The notes beneath the pieces are model-generated. The model saw only the letters and a list, made by a program, of their open reading frames with translations, searched no databases and was not told where the DNA came from. The position numbers and the translations under genes were made by a program. Of a stretch of DNA of 64,000 nt, positions 10,923 through 20,993 are shown piece by piece. Source of the stretch: Argyresthia goedartella. Its lineage: Eukaryota > Arthropoda > Insecta > Lepidoptera > Argyresthiidae. Each line of letters opens with the position of its first letter. Position 1 is the stretch's first letter. The stretch is taken from the NCBI GenBank assembly GCA_949825045.1, contig OX463820.1:10862501-10926500 (forward strand), given 5' to 3'.

Positions 10923-11177
10923 TGTACGGCTAGCACAAGTTGGCGCGCGAGCTGTCTCGCCGCGAGCTAGACCATCCGTCTGTTTCGGCGTGATTTCCTT
11001 AAGTTTTATATTTTAAACTTGTTTTTATCTTTTAGTGATTAACATTAACAATTAATTTATATTATTTAATTTTTTAAATACTAATTAAAAAATTAAATTT
11101 TTGAGCAGTCGTTTAAAAGGGCGGATAGTTTATCTCTCGGCGAGTTAGCTCACGCGCCGACTTGTGCTAGCCGTGCA
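10923..11177. repeat. Inverted repeat upstream of the recombinase gene
   Basis: Arms 10923-10978 and 11122-11177 are imperfect reverse complements. The outer part (acggctagcacaagt) is perfect over 15 bases, and pairing continues through ggcgcg, gagct, ctcgccg and atccg. The 140-base spacer is AT-rich. The arms are GC- and CpG-rich, unlike the surroundings. The region lies about 120 bases before the recombinase ATG, so it may hold the promoter or a recombinase binding site (inference). Confidence 0.7.
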
Positions 11178-11299
11178 GGGTGTGCGTTGGTATTAAAAAA
11201 GTAAACTGGCGGGAAACCTTAAATAAAAAAGTGCATTTTTCTATGGAAGTTCCATTAGACTGTGTTTGTGATATTCGAAATTGAGTTTAATATAACAAA

Positions 11300-12583
11300 A
11301 TGAGTTCTAGCGGTTCTGAAATTGAATCAACACCTGATTTTATAAGAGAAGAGGGTCAAGCTGTCGTAGAAAACCTTTTGCCAACGATATCTAAGGAACG
11401 ATATATGAAATCGTATAATGATTTCATAAAGTGGCAGGCCAAGAAAAGGGTAAAATCTCTATCGAGAAGTGTTTTCCTTACGTATTTCAGGGAACTATCA
11501 AAGAAACTTCAGCCTTCAACTTTATGGAGCATATTTTCTATGCTGATATCGGTAATAAATACAAAACACGACGTCAATATAAAAAACTACACCAAGCTCA
11601 TATCATTTTTGAAGAGGAAATCGGATGGATTTAAATGCAAAAAGTCGAAGGTTTTTACTGCAAAAGAAGTAGAAACCTTCTTAAATCAAGGCCCTGATGA
11701 AATATATTTGGCAACGAAGGTAAGAGAAAGATTACAACTATAGTTAACTTGACGTATGTACCCCACATAACTTAATCTTATTGAATTTGGGCTCGTCGTA
11801 ATATTTTTGTCGTAAGGTATATTTAATGTTATCGTTTTTTTTTGCAGGTTGCACTCATTTTGGGCATCAGCGGCGCCTGTAGGTGCATCGAGCTTACAAA
11901 TCTCACCATAGAAAACATGGAAAAACACGGCCAATTACACTTAATAAAACTTCCAAATACCAAAACAAAGATTGACAGAACATTTGTGGTGCGTGAAGAA
12001 TTCGCTCTGGTGGTGGAAAAATACCAACAACTCCGGCCCGATAATTTGCAAACCAACTGATTTTTTCTGAACTACCAACGAGGTAGATGTGTGAGGCAAG
12101 TAATTGGAAGAAATAAAATTTCAGGCATGCCTAAAGAAATCGCAACGTATCTAAACCTGCCAAATCCGGATTTGTATACTGGCCACTGATTTCGGCGAAC
12201 GTCCGCTACACTTTTAGCAGACTCTGGCGCCGACTTGACTATGCTGAAACGACACGGGGGGTGGAAATCGAGCGCCACTGTTGAAGGCTATATCGAGGAC
12301 TCCGTCGAAAACAAGTCGAAGATATCTAACAAAATAACGGAGACTATACATTTGCGCTCAACTTCACCTCAGCCGGGAACCTCTAAAGCAATTGCGTAAT
12401 TACGAGCAACAAGAAGAGCCAAATAATTTTACGAACGAAATAATGCCTTCTCCAACATTTACAGCCCAGCCTCCTATGAATGATATTCAAATATCACAAC
12501 AAGTATCAAATATTAATATGCCTGGAAAAAATATTTCTCTAACGCTCAATAACTGTACAAACGTTAATATTAATTTCAAGTGA
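11300..12583 (+). pseudogene. Crypton tyrosine recombinase, two exons, stop-bearing
   Basis: A DNA-integrating enzyme of the tyrosine recombinase family. Exon 1 (11300-11719, ATG after aacaaa) gives a 140-residue helical core-binding domain. The intron 11720-11847 starts GTAAGA, ends TTTTTTTTTGCAG and keeps the frame. Exon 2 starts VALILGISGACRC, with the first catalytic Arg at about residue 152 followed by IELTNL. The Lys hairpin is LPNTKTKIDRTFVV. Box II reads LYTGH, a stop, FRRTSATLL (H-x-x-R). Next come LKRHGGW (second His) and ATVEGYIEDS (nucleophile Tyr). Two in-frame TGA codons (12058 and about 12187) and one frameshift near 12390 interrupt it. The tail, LTLNNCTNVNINFK to 12583, matches the Asn/Cys-rich C-terminus I associate with insect Crypton proteins. 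All six catalytic positions are recognisable, but the copy looks inactive. Confidence 0.85.
11720..11847 (+). other. 128-bp intron of the recombinase gene
   Basis: Donor AAG|GTAAGA and acceptor TTTTTTTTTGCAG|GTT flank an AT-rich 128-base interval. Removing it joins YLATK to VALILGISGAC in frame, exactly at the point where the alpha-helix carrying the catalytic Arg begins in this family. The intron supports a transcribed, DNA-level transposon rather than a retroposed copy. Confidence 0.82.
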
Positions 12584-12706
12584 CTTTGTTTTTAATAACA
12601 TAATTTTGATTTCAAGTGACTTTGTTTTTTAATAAAATAATTTTGATTTTAACTGGCTTGCGTTTACTTTCCTCGTATTCGTAATGAAAAGTAGAGTGTT
12701 TTACTC

Positions 12707-12795
12707 GGGTGATAGCACCCATTTCTGCCTCGAACTATTCACTTCGTTCGAGCGCCAAAACATCTCGTCAGGAATGGGTGGGTGCCTTTCAGCCC
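12707..12795. repeat. Nested palindrome at the right edge of the Crypton
   Basis: The outer imperfect arms 12707-12727 (gggtgatagcacccatttct) and 12769-12795 pair with a short bulge. An inner perfect 7-bp stem CTCGAAC / GTTCGAG lies at 12729-12752. It sits directly against resumed LINE A sequence, so it may mark the transposon end or a resolution site (inference). Confidence 0.6.
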
Positions 12796-13200
12796 TCGGT
12801 TAACAATCTACTATTATTTTTAAAATCGGGCACGATACTTTTCTTAAGGCGCTGCCAGAAAAGCTTTGAGTTATGACTCACATTATTGAATTGATAATCA
12901 AGAAAGGCTTTCTTTTCATAGAACATCGCAACATTAAAAAGATGCTTAAGATTTTTGTATTCCTTTTTGAGGTTATCTGATTTGGATTTCCTGTAAGCGT
13001 TATGTGACTCATCACGAAGCCGCATCATATGACGTATATTACTGGTGAGCCAAGGTTGCGGCTTGGCGCGTAAAGCAATAGTCTTCTCAGGTGCGTGCTT
13101 ATTTATAAGACTAAGAATGTGAATGTTGTAGTTCTGTCATTTTGTCTACGCTACCGAGATCACCAAATGTTTTCGTAATGTGATAAATTGTCCCTACTGA
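12789..13200 (-). pseudogene. LINE A, linker between endonuclease and RT (5' half)
   Basis: Reading from 13150 leftward: NIHILSLINKHAPEKT, ALRAKPQPWLTSNIRHMM, LRDESHNAYRKSKS, SHNSKLFWQRLKKSIVPDF, ending at SRLLTEG and a stop at 12789. This is the linker upstream of RT in CR1/Jockey-type LINEs. It would continue naturally into LPECFDNPDEI at 10540, which lies on the other side of the Crypton. Upstream of about 13200 it abuts the second RNase H LINE relic, so LINE A is 5'-truncated there. Confidence 0.75.
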
Positions 13201-14330
13201 GATGAAGTAAATACTTAGCCTTTTTAGGCTCCTTTCTCGACATAAACATCTTAGAATGCCTGCAGTCTTTGATGTTCTTACATTCTAGGTTCGCATCTCG
13301 CGTAGCTTTTATATCAAATATTTTCTTAGTGAGAGTCGCTGATATGGGTAGCCTTGGTTCTGGCCCTAAAAGCGCTCGTTAGCGCCATTTCTAGCCAACT
13401 CAGCTGCTTTGTCGTTGCCTTGAATCTTTTCGCGACTGAAAACCCATGCAATAATCATTTCAGAGGTACTTTCCAAGGAGTTCCAAGAACCTTTTCAGCC
13501 CTGGACCTGGTTATGAGGTACCGGAATTTTGAACGTAATGCCATTGTTATAAAATTCAAAACGGAAAAAGGCAACTTCTGGTGCTACCTCGGCTTAAGGG
13601 AAGTCTTGCCTTTCATGCAGTGCAGATTTATTAATTGATCGCCTCAGTACCTTTAGAGCTGCTTGTCTATCGTAACAAATTATTGCGATCTTACTTTTAT
13701 TTTCTGGTTTTCTCTCAGTGCTTCAACACTTTCCATTATGGCAAAATTTCCGCTTGAAACACGCTAGCGTATAGTCCCAAGGCAATTTATTTGCCTTGTT
13801 TGTTTTTGTTCATTATGCATAAGCCAGCTCCTGCTAGTTTTGTACTTTCTCTTCGTGAGCCATCCATGAAACAAGATACCGACGGTTGGTCTGGTTCTTT
13901 TTCCCAGTTTTCTCTTTTTCCTAAGTGAATTCGATATTTCTTAATAAATCGTATTTCCTTCTTTATCAGGTCGTTCTTGTCCAGAGCGTTGCCAATTTAC
14001 AACCTGACGTTCCTTTAATAAAGGCATGTCCTGTGTCTTTTACATTCCTTGTTAATTTTCATTCGGCACCATTGTTCAGTTGCTGTCTTGTTTACTTCTA
14101 CGTGTAATGATTTAGGTTGAGCATTGTTCAAAGGATGCCGGTGGTATAGACCTCATTGCTCCTGTGATCATAAGACGTGCCGATCTTATACTTATCTTTG
14201 TACCTTGCCAAGCTCCTTTTTCGGCGTTACTAGTTCAATTCTTTTCCACCATGCAATAGACCCGTATAGAAATCCAATGGGCAATCTCTTCACTCTCCAT
14301 GTATTTCCCATAGCTCTCTTGCATTGAAAT
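13201..14330 (-). pseudogene. RNase H LINE region, copy 2
   Basis: A diverged second copy of the segment at 1734-2760. Nucleotide identity is obvious, for example gaagtaaatacttagcc and gttctggccc, and it continues through the 'gctcctgctagttttgt' stretch. It extends further upstream into the RT end, RLMITGAMRSIPPASF at about 14170-14120, a motif located between RT and RNase H in I/LOA-like LINEs. It is broken by many stops and has lost its 3' end where LINE A begins. Together with copy 1 it shows the family is old here. Confidence 0.75.
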
Positions 14331-14681
14331 AAGACTCTTTCCATTGACATTTAATGTTTTCAAACTACAATATTTAAGGAATAGAATCTCTTCATAATTT
14401 TATTTTTTTCAGGATTTGGGAAGTGTCCCCTTTAATACGAATCACGCTTCAAATTTGGGAATATGACATACCCATCGCCTTACTTAACCCAGATATAGAT
14501 AAAGTCATTTTAGTTATTTAGTTATAGAGTGGCCAGGTTAAGTGGTCGTAATAACAGCATGTTTGTGCCTTAGAATCAGCTGATTGTAAATGCATTTTAT
14601 AAGTCGCAGCAATAGTAAAGGCAAAATTTTGAAATAAAAAAATATGAAGTTAATATAAAGCTGCTTTATGGATTCTTACAT
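14331..14681. other. AT-rich spacer, nothing recognised
   Basis: No ORF above background, repeat pairing or RNA gene was seen between the LINE relic and the tandem hairpins. Confidence 0.4.
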
Positions 14682-14801
14682 ATATAATTATATATAAATA
14701 TATATTGTTAGCTTATTGTATATAGCTAACAATATATATTTATATATAATTATATGATGAGATAATTAATGTATCTACATAGGTACATTAATTATCTCAT
14801 C
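14682..14801. repeat. Two adjacent perfect hairpins
   Basis: Hairpin 1: arms 14682-14713 and 14724-14755 are perfect reverse complements over 32 bases, with a 10-base loop. Hairpin 2 begins at the very next base: arms 14756-14773 and 14784-14801 are perfect over 18 bases, again with a 10-base loop. Both are AT-rich. Perfect complementarity over 32 bases is unlikely by chance even in AT-rich DNA. Confidence 0.9.
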
Positions 14802-15011
14802 ATTATTATTTATTAGTGTAAATTTTGGATCTCACGTTTTCGCCAACTAACTCCTGTGTATATGCATAGTGGGTTTACAACTATACCTGTTGTATAGATC
14901 TTAATAAATAAATAAAGAAATTTCTGGATTGAAATAAAACTGCTGCATTTTAACACAATTGGATATTAGTTATTTGGCTTACCAGTAGAGGATTTTTTCT
15001 ATAACTTCAAA

Positions 15012-15262
15012 AGTACGTAAATCTCAAGTCACAGATGCCTAGAATAAGTTTTGTTGGAATACTTGAACAGTACTTAATCAGAAATCATTTAAAAAGCAAT
15101 CAATTACTGTTCAAATTCGCAATTATTTGAAATTGACTAAAAATTCTAGAATTTTTCATCAAAACCAATAAGACATCGAAAAGAACGAAATCGTAAGACA
15201 TTTGTCCTAAATTAGTCTAAATTATGTGTTCTATCTTTGTTTTAAGGCTTTGTATCGATCTA
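15012..15262 (+). repeat. Dispersed repeat C, copy 1
   Basis: Shows clear similarity along its length to 61560-61830: ctaaatctcaagtcacagatg, gaacagtacttaat, tcgcaattatt, then gttttaaggctttgt. No coding content or terminal repeats are visible, so the class is unknown. A third partial copy is at 8140-8216. Confidence 0.75.
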
Positions 15263-15524
15263 CCAAACAGCCTGTGTAACCGAATTACTAATAACTTGTA
15301 TTTCGCGTACGGTAACCGATTGGCGGTTATTACGTTTTGGACACTATCATTTTGTATTGGAAAAATTTAAATGCTAGAGAAGTCGTGACCATTTGCAGAT
15401 ACTAATTAATTTTGCGATGTGAATATTATAATAAGCAGTTAACTAGAAGCAAACGAGACTAAAGATAGATTTTTTACTTTCGAGTTGAACGAAGTTAAGA
15501 AAATTAAGAATTTAAGAAAATAGG

Positions 15525-15660
15525 GTATTATAATAATAATATTAATAATAATCTTTATTTCAGACTTACAAAAACCCATATCTATAAATACCTTACTACT
15601 AGAGATACACATTGTAATATAAAAAATCACTAAATATAATCTAACCTAGCTAGGGATTTT
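15525..15660 (-). mobile_element. 3' UTR and (ATT)n tail directly after ORF1
   Basis: In minus sense the ORF1 stop (15661) is followed by about 90 bases of UTR, then AATAAAGATTATTATTAATA and more ATT repeats ending near 15525. The AATAAA plus trinucleotide tail is a normal LINE 3' end, yet no ORF2 lies between it and ORF1. Confidence 0.65.
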
Positions 15661-17180
15661 CTACTTCGTTCTCGCTTCCCTGTAGCGACGGTAAACGATG
15701 CCCTCCGGCCAGTTATCTTTGGCCAGGAACATCGTCTTAAGGTCCGCCGGCACACGAAGTTTGAAGGAAAGGAACTCCTTGGGTCTTTCTGACTCCAAAA
15801 CTTCGATCTGTACAACGCCTCTTTTATTCCAGACGGCGGATTTTTCTTCAGCTTTTCCAGGATATGACGTTCAACGTCCTGGCAGGTCATTTTCACGTCA
15901 ATCCTGGAAATGTATAACTGAACGGTGGCAGCGGCAGCTTTCAGGCTGCTCTCACCGGCAGCCGCAATCAGCTGTGCCACGCTGATTGCGGCTGCGTCTG
16001 GAGCGGAGCTTCCTGTTTTGGACCAGGATAAAGCCTTCCCCATCAACTGTCGCGTTCGGCGGGCCACGGGCGGGCCAAACTCAAACTCAAACTCAAAAGT
16101 ACTTTATTACTGTAGATATTTACATATACTTAGCAAACGTCATTTTTTGCCTCTTCTCTACATTGGACCACTGTGGGAGAAGAAGAGTGTAGAAACTCCC
16201 ACAGATTGATTTTTAGATCTCTTTTAAAAATAGGTTGTGCTTAACTAATACAATTATGATTTATTTTTATTTAATAAGCTGGAATAAATAATTACAAAAT
16301 TATTAACAGCAAGGTCTGTGTTGAGCCAGATTAACCCCATACAGTCCTGTCATTTAAGTAATCTTGAACATTGTAATATCCCTTTTTTACCTAGGCCTAG
16401 CTGGTGTCGCGCGCGGCGCAGCCTGCAGCTTCTGTTGTTCGGCGGCGGGCGGTGCGGGACGCGGGCCGCGGCGGTGGGCACGGCGGGACACAGCAGCATA
16501 CGTGTCCTTCTGGGGTTCCAGAATTTTGGATGTTCCAGAAGAAACCGCATCCGTTGCTGGTCGACTCAACTTCGTGGCGTCACGAGGCGGTGCGATATTT
16601 ATCAACGCGGGCTTGAGTCGTGGAACTGGGTCGGCTGCAGTAACCGCATTTTTGCTTACCGGCGTAATGTGTCGGCAAAGAGGTATCAGCCTGACGCAAT
16701 ACCGACAACTCATGTTTCAGGTCGGCGCAGATGCCTACGGAAGCTTCCAACTTGCTTCGGATTTCGGTGACGTCAGCCTGAAGCCGTCCTTCAGCAGCCG
16801 GGTGACGTCAACGTGGTCAAATGTCACCGGCGGCAGCTTGTTGAGGTCGCGGGCCACGTAGGTTGGGACGTCATCGGGTTCGGTCTCCTTGAACAACCGG
16901 AAGATGTCCTGGAGCTCCTTCTTCCCGCTCGCGTTCCTCCGCGCCACAAGGCGCACGGTGGTGACGGCGGTATCATGCAGCACTTTCTTGGCGGCGGCGA
17001 TCTCAACCTCCTTGAAGCTGGTCGAGCAGATCTGCTCCAGGGGGAGCTCGTCCATTACGTCCAGCTTCTGTTGCATGAAGGCGAGCAGCTCGTTCACCAA
17101 GATGGTGTCCACGCTTGGATGGTACAGCCACGGCGGTATCAATATTGCAAAAACTAGGTCGACGCTGACTTATGAGACAT
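15661..17180 (-). pseudogene. ORF1 (gag-like) of a LINE with no ORF2
   Basis: Minus-strand ORF1 of a lepidopteran LINE. A likely start is the ATG near 17180 (MSHKSAS). N-terminal part: ILVNELLAFMQQKLDVMDE, LEQICSTSF and VARDLNKLPPVTFDHVDVTR (17100-16810). A Pro/Ala-rich linker follows (about 16640-16400). After an inserted LINE end (16080-16395) it resumes with an RRM-like C-terminal domain: VQLYISRIDVKMTCQDVERH (about 15920), EVLESERPKEFLSFKLRVPA and WPEGIVYRRYREARTK before TAG at 15661. Frameshifts occur near 15810 and elsewhere, and there are stops near the start. ORF1 proteins of this type bind element RNA. Here the UTR follows at once, so this copy resembles an ORF1-only non-autonomous element. 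Confidence 0.78.
16080..16396 (-). mobile_element. LINE 3' end, family T copy 1 (inside ORF1)
   Basis: Minus-sense 3' end of a CR1/Jockey-like LINE: C-terminal codons GYYNVQDYLNDRTVWG-stop (about 16395-16350), then about 260 bases of UTR. The tail is (TTTGAG)n, seen on plus as caaactcaaactcaaactca at 16077-16096. It is nearly identical to 46200-46510 and 53650-53945. It splits the ORF1 above, so it inserted later. Confidence 0.85.
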
Positions 17181-17295
17181 TGTTGAGGACGCTGCTAGGA
17201 AGCGCCCGTACGTGCCGGTGTCGCAGTTGCAACTCAACGGTATTGTAATTAATCTCTTCGTTAACTTAGTCCGAAAAAGTGAAAAAAAAAATGTG

Positions 17296-17340
17296 TATGT
17301 GTGTGTGTGTGTGTGTGTATGTATATATGTATGTATGGAT
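17296..17340. repeat. (TG)n/(TATG)n microsatellite
   Basis: tgtatgtgtgtgtgtgtgtg followed by tatgtatatatgtatgtatg. It abuts the 5' edge of the ORF1 element. Downstream, 'aaaccactgaaccgaattggatgaaatttt' resembles a motif common in lepidopteran dispersed repeats, but no class can be assigned. Confidence 0.85.
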
Positions 17341-17389
17341 GGCTGTTTTAATTTGTCAACTCTAGAGCCTAAACCACTGAACCGAATTG

Positions 17390-18120
17390 GATGAAATTTT
17401 GTATTTGGGGTTATTTTATAAATATCTAGAACTATTTTTTTCTTTTTGGATAACTTGATTATTTAAGATACCTGTGATACAAATCAAACACATTTATTGA
17501 GTTTATTCAAAAACGGGACTAACGATTTTTTCCAACTTGTCGTCATAGTATATGTTAATATCGTCCATAACATGGCATACATATTACCCCAAAACTCTAA
17601 AAATAGTAGCTCCCATACAATATGCACACAGTGCCATATATCCCGTATATTAGGCGGCGGGCGGAATAAGCTCATAGTGCGGGGCATGGTTAAAGTAGAA
17701 AGGAGTTGTTTTGTATCGTGGAGTGGTTGTTAGTGACATCATTCTGAACAACTTTTAGTATGGGGCCGACTTGTTGAGAGCAACTTTATTTTCAACTCCA
17801 CCATATAACTCAGGTGAGCGCTAAGCCCGAAACGTACAGAGATAAGAAAAATAAAGTTGCTCTGATCACGGCGGTTCCATAGTAAAAGTTGTTTAGAATG
17901 ATGTCCCTAAGATCCACCTTTCGGCTTTTAACTCCCTTTCTGTTAGACCCTGTATACTTTATCTTAGAACTTCTTAAAACTTCTCCTAAAAGCTTGCACA
18001 CGAATATCCACAAACTACTATTCAAATAACAACACCAAAAGCATCATGCGAGAAAGTTAGTACAGGGTGGCCTGCACAATTTCTTTTCACGCAATTCTAT
18101 GCGTGCAAAAATGGTCTAAT
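17390..18120. other. Unassigned region
   Basis: Several overlapping ORFs on both strands (17484-17733, 17810-18025) are 60-78 codons long with no motif. No repeat partner was found in the window. Confidence 0.4.
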
Positions 18121-18121
18121 G

Positions 18122-18260
18122 ATCCCTATGAGTTCTTCCACAGCTCGGAGTGTCATCCGAACTTTGGAAGAACTCATAGGGATTATAAAGACACACAGAG
18201 ACAGGGTTATTGAACCGTATGACTGTAAATCCAGTTTTGCTTGGCAAAAGTACTGGATTT
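18122..18260. repeat. Two tandem hairpins
   Basis: Hairpin 1: arms 18122-18140 and 18165-18183 form a perfect 19-bp stem (atccctatgagttcttcca) with a 24-base loop. Hairpin 2: aaatccag...ttttgc at 18227-18240 pairs with gcaaaa...ctggattt at 18244-18260, 14 bp with a 3-base bulge. They could encode a small structured RNA or be a MITE remnant; the sequence does not decide. Confidence 0.75.
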
Positions 18261-18411
18261 GCCTGACTGAATTACTGAATAGCGACAAAAAATGAGCGCG
18301 ACTAGAAATACTGGCTTATCTGACATAATTGCTTAATAAGGCGACTAGAAATCTAAAAGCAGCAACTTGAAAACGATTAACATAAAATACAAAACGGTCG
18401 TTGGATTTTGT

Positions 18412-18490
18412 TGTTCTCACATATTCAACCAAACATGAAGGATAAAGTGGGCTTCGCTTCGCTCACCCCTTTATCCTTCACCTACCCTGA
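18412..18490 (-). repeat. MITE-like family M, short copy
   Basis: Minus-oriented piece with gggcttcgcttcgctcaccc and 'tttatcctt' on plus, the signature core of family M (also at 43313, 45509, 56130 and 63252). The flanking ttgttctcacatattcaacc matches the family's distal part. Ends not defined. Confidence 0.6.
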
Positions 18491-20990
18491 ACCTCCACTT
18501 CGCGCAGACAGTCTCTGTTTAGTCAATAAGCGGTGGCTAAACCATTCAGTACTTTAACCACGCAATCCTGTATTTGTTCGGTCATTTCAGAAAATTTCGC
18601 TGGTCATTCGCTGAATTAATTTTTTATGCGGTCTTTTTATTATTTCCCAAATATTTATAGGTAGCGGAAAAATGCAGGGGAAATGGGAATTCTGTAGAAG
18701 TTCCGTCCAAAACAGCCGATCCAAAAACGAATTCCCATTCGCGTTACTCTGAGTTTTTCATTAAAGACAATTTTTCATTAATTATAGCAATCACTGATCG
18801 CAACAGTGATCTTCATTGCAACACACGAAATAACCATTTTTCTCCATGAAAATCATCAAACATGAATTTATGTAGCGGGTATAGTGGCCTAGTGATGTTA
18901 AATAGGTTTTTTGATTCTACTGTGTGTACCAGTAAACACAATTAAGACAATGACTTGACTTCTCCGACCTTACCTAAGCAAACTAAGTTAAAACAGTATC
19001 GGCGTTTAATACCAAAACTTGAAGCAGTCTTTGTCAGTTTAAGACTTATGTACACAACCTAAACTAACACATGTGGTAACTATCAGTATTAGGTGAAACT
19101 TTGTTTAAGTAATGCTATGCTACTTAGGTGTTCGAAGTACTAAGCCTCGGCGCACACGGACCACAAAACATCGCCACAAAACGCCGACCGGTGTGCGGTG
19201 TGAGCACCGCCGTTCTGCCATACATCTTTGCGTAGATATATACTTAAATGGACACCGGAAAAGTAGTGTTTTGTGTGGTTGATAACGTGCAAAAAATGGA
19301 AAAAAAAAACTTATCTACAGTTTTCCTATTTTTTTGCTATATGTATTTATGTCGATACGAGGGATTTTTTCAAAAATCTCTTCCGCGGAGTTGTGATTTT
19401 CTACCTTAAATGCAAATGACAGGTTAAACGGTTTAACCATCAGGTTAGTTGACACTTGGCTTTTATCGCCAAAAAATATCAGATATCCAGCAAGAGGAGC
19501 CCCAAATCTAATTAATACTTGTACCCACCCCACATCCAATTACGGTCTTGATCAGTGGGTTGTCCTAATGCCGACTGAAAATCGATGCTGGAATTATAGC
19601 AATTAAGCCTTCGAGATCGTCCGCAGAATACTAATCGCGCCCAATTACTTGATCCAACTTTTTGTCTGGATTGGGGTTTAGTAATAACGTATTACCTAAC
19701 TTTTGGCTAATTTAAGGTCAATTGGAGATTACAGTCAAGCATTATTGCCAAAAAAATATATTCATACATAGCACATAGCTTCTATCTATCTATAGGTAGT
19801 ATCGAGCTGTTGAGTTCTATTACAAATTGTGTATATTTGTTGCAAATAACAGGAGTATTATGTGAAATGGCACGGTTATTAAGGGTAAATGGCATGCCAC
19901 AAATAAATCATACACAACGTAGTTTAACGCTCATAATATTGAAAACACAATTTATAACAGTTACATAAAGCGTGAGTACAATTCAGACATGGGTGTACCG
20001 ATATGTGCACTTAACAGAATGCGGATAAAATATGACTATATTAAAGATATCTTGGATACTACCAGCCATTACTAATAAAAAAAGTTATTCACTGTTTAAC
20101 TTATTCAGTATTTTGTCCTTTTCATACGACGAATTAATGTCAAATGTCAAAGCAAGACATAACACTGTATAACTTCTTTTATTAGTAAGGCCGCAGGTCA
20201 GTCCAGCGGCAGCCGTTTTACACGATATGGTAGTTCTCATGCGAAACTGAATGCTTTATTGTTGATGGTAAGCGACATTAAATAAAGACTGGAGACAGTT
20301 TTCTGGAGCAACAATACGAGTATCAAGTTGTTGGTCACCTAGAAAATAATAAGCCTTTATGGAAAACGACTGCTGTAAGTTATCATTATGCATTGCATTA
20401 TGCATAATACTATCTCGGAAAAAGAAAGGGTTTTATTAGCAAGCATATTCGATCCCAGTTCGAATCCCGGCTGGTCATGGGTTGCTTTTGATTTGCCAAA
20501 GCGGATGTTCGCCTCACCCCCGGCCTCGAGCACACGCAATAAACAAAAATAGCTACGGCATCCTCGTCGCGTCTTTATTAAGAGATTTTCTTCTCGATCT
20601 ATCTAATCTCGATCCTAACTAATACGCAATAGTGAAGTGAATTTGGTGATATCAGTGCAGTGAATGCGTGTGACATATTTAATATCTGATTAGCGCCGGT
20701 CTTAGCAGAGACCCCAAAAACACCATTGACTGCATGGCAAAACGATAACCAAACGAATCAAAACCACCGGATGCACTATACACATATTCTGCGACACCCA
20801 CAAAAAATATACGAAAATTAATAATAAAATTAAAATTACAAATCCTTTATTAAGGTCATAACATTAGTCCAACATTTATCATTCTTAATTTTTTTTTCCG
20901 TCTTTATCCCTAAGGAAAGGCAATAGCAATCAAAGCCGTACAGCCATGTCTTCAGTGTTTACATCTTCTTATTCCGTTTCCGAGGTTTCG
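18491..20990. other. Unassigned 2.5-kb AT-rich region
   Basis: No gene recognised. The minus ORF 19315-19539 (74 codons, MDVGWVQVLIRFG...) has no motif I know. A tRNA B-box-like gttcgaatcccgg at 20459 lacks a matching A box, so no tRNA is called. GC-richer patches occur at 19145-19220 and 20510-20590. Confidence 0.4.
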
Positions 20991-20993
20991 AAA

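Larger units (their letters stand above)
10561..12795 (+). mobile_element. Crypton-like DNA transposon inserted within LINE A
   Basis: A block of about 2.2 kb separates two halves of LINE A. It contains a tyrosine-recombinase gene in the opposite orientation, an upstream inverted repeat (10923-10978 / 11122-11177) and a nested palindrome at its right edge (12707-12795). Cryptons move by tyrosine recombinase, lack long terminal inverted repeats and DDE transposase, and are known from insects. The flanking LINE halves overlap by about five codons (RLLTE on the right, RALPE on the left), so either a few bases were duplicated or the halves come from two copies. The outer boundaries are therefore approximate. 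Confidence 0.7.

Noticed and set aside
11300..12583. The two in-frame TGA codons of the recombinase as possible selenocysteine codons
   Set aside because: One lies at a position where relatives have Cys, but no SECIS-like element was identified, the gene also has a frameshift, and transposon decay explains both.
10348..13028. One continuous LINE with an unusual 2-kb internal domain
   Set aside because: The intervening DNA is coded on the opposite strand, has its own intron and recombinase motifs, and so is an insertion.
16318..17248. Several plus-strand ORFs of 94-165 codons
   Set aside because: They are antisense shadows of the GC-rich LINE ORF1 on the minus strand and carry no motif.
19315..19539. 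74-codon minus ORF as a host or transposase gene
   Set aside because: Reads protein-like in places, but no family motif is recognisable and no flanking element structure supports it.
20440..20480. tRNA-like B box (gttcgaatcccgg)
   Set aside because: No A box, anticodon arm or acceptor pairing could be found upstream.
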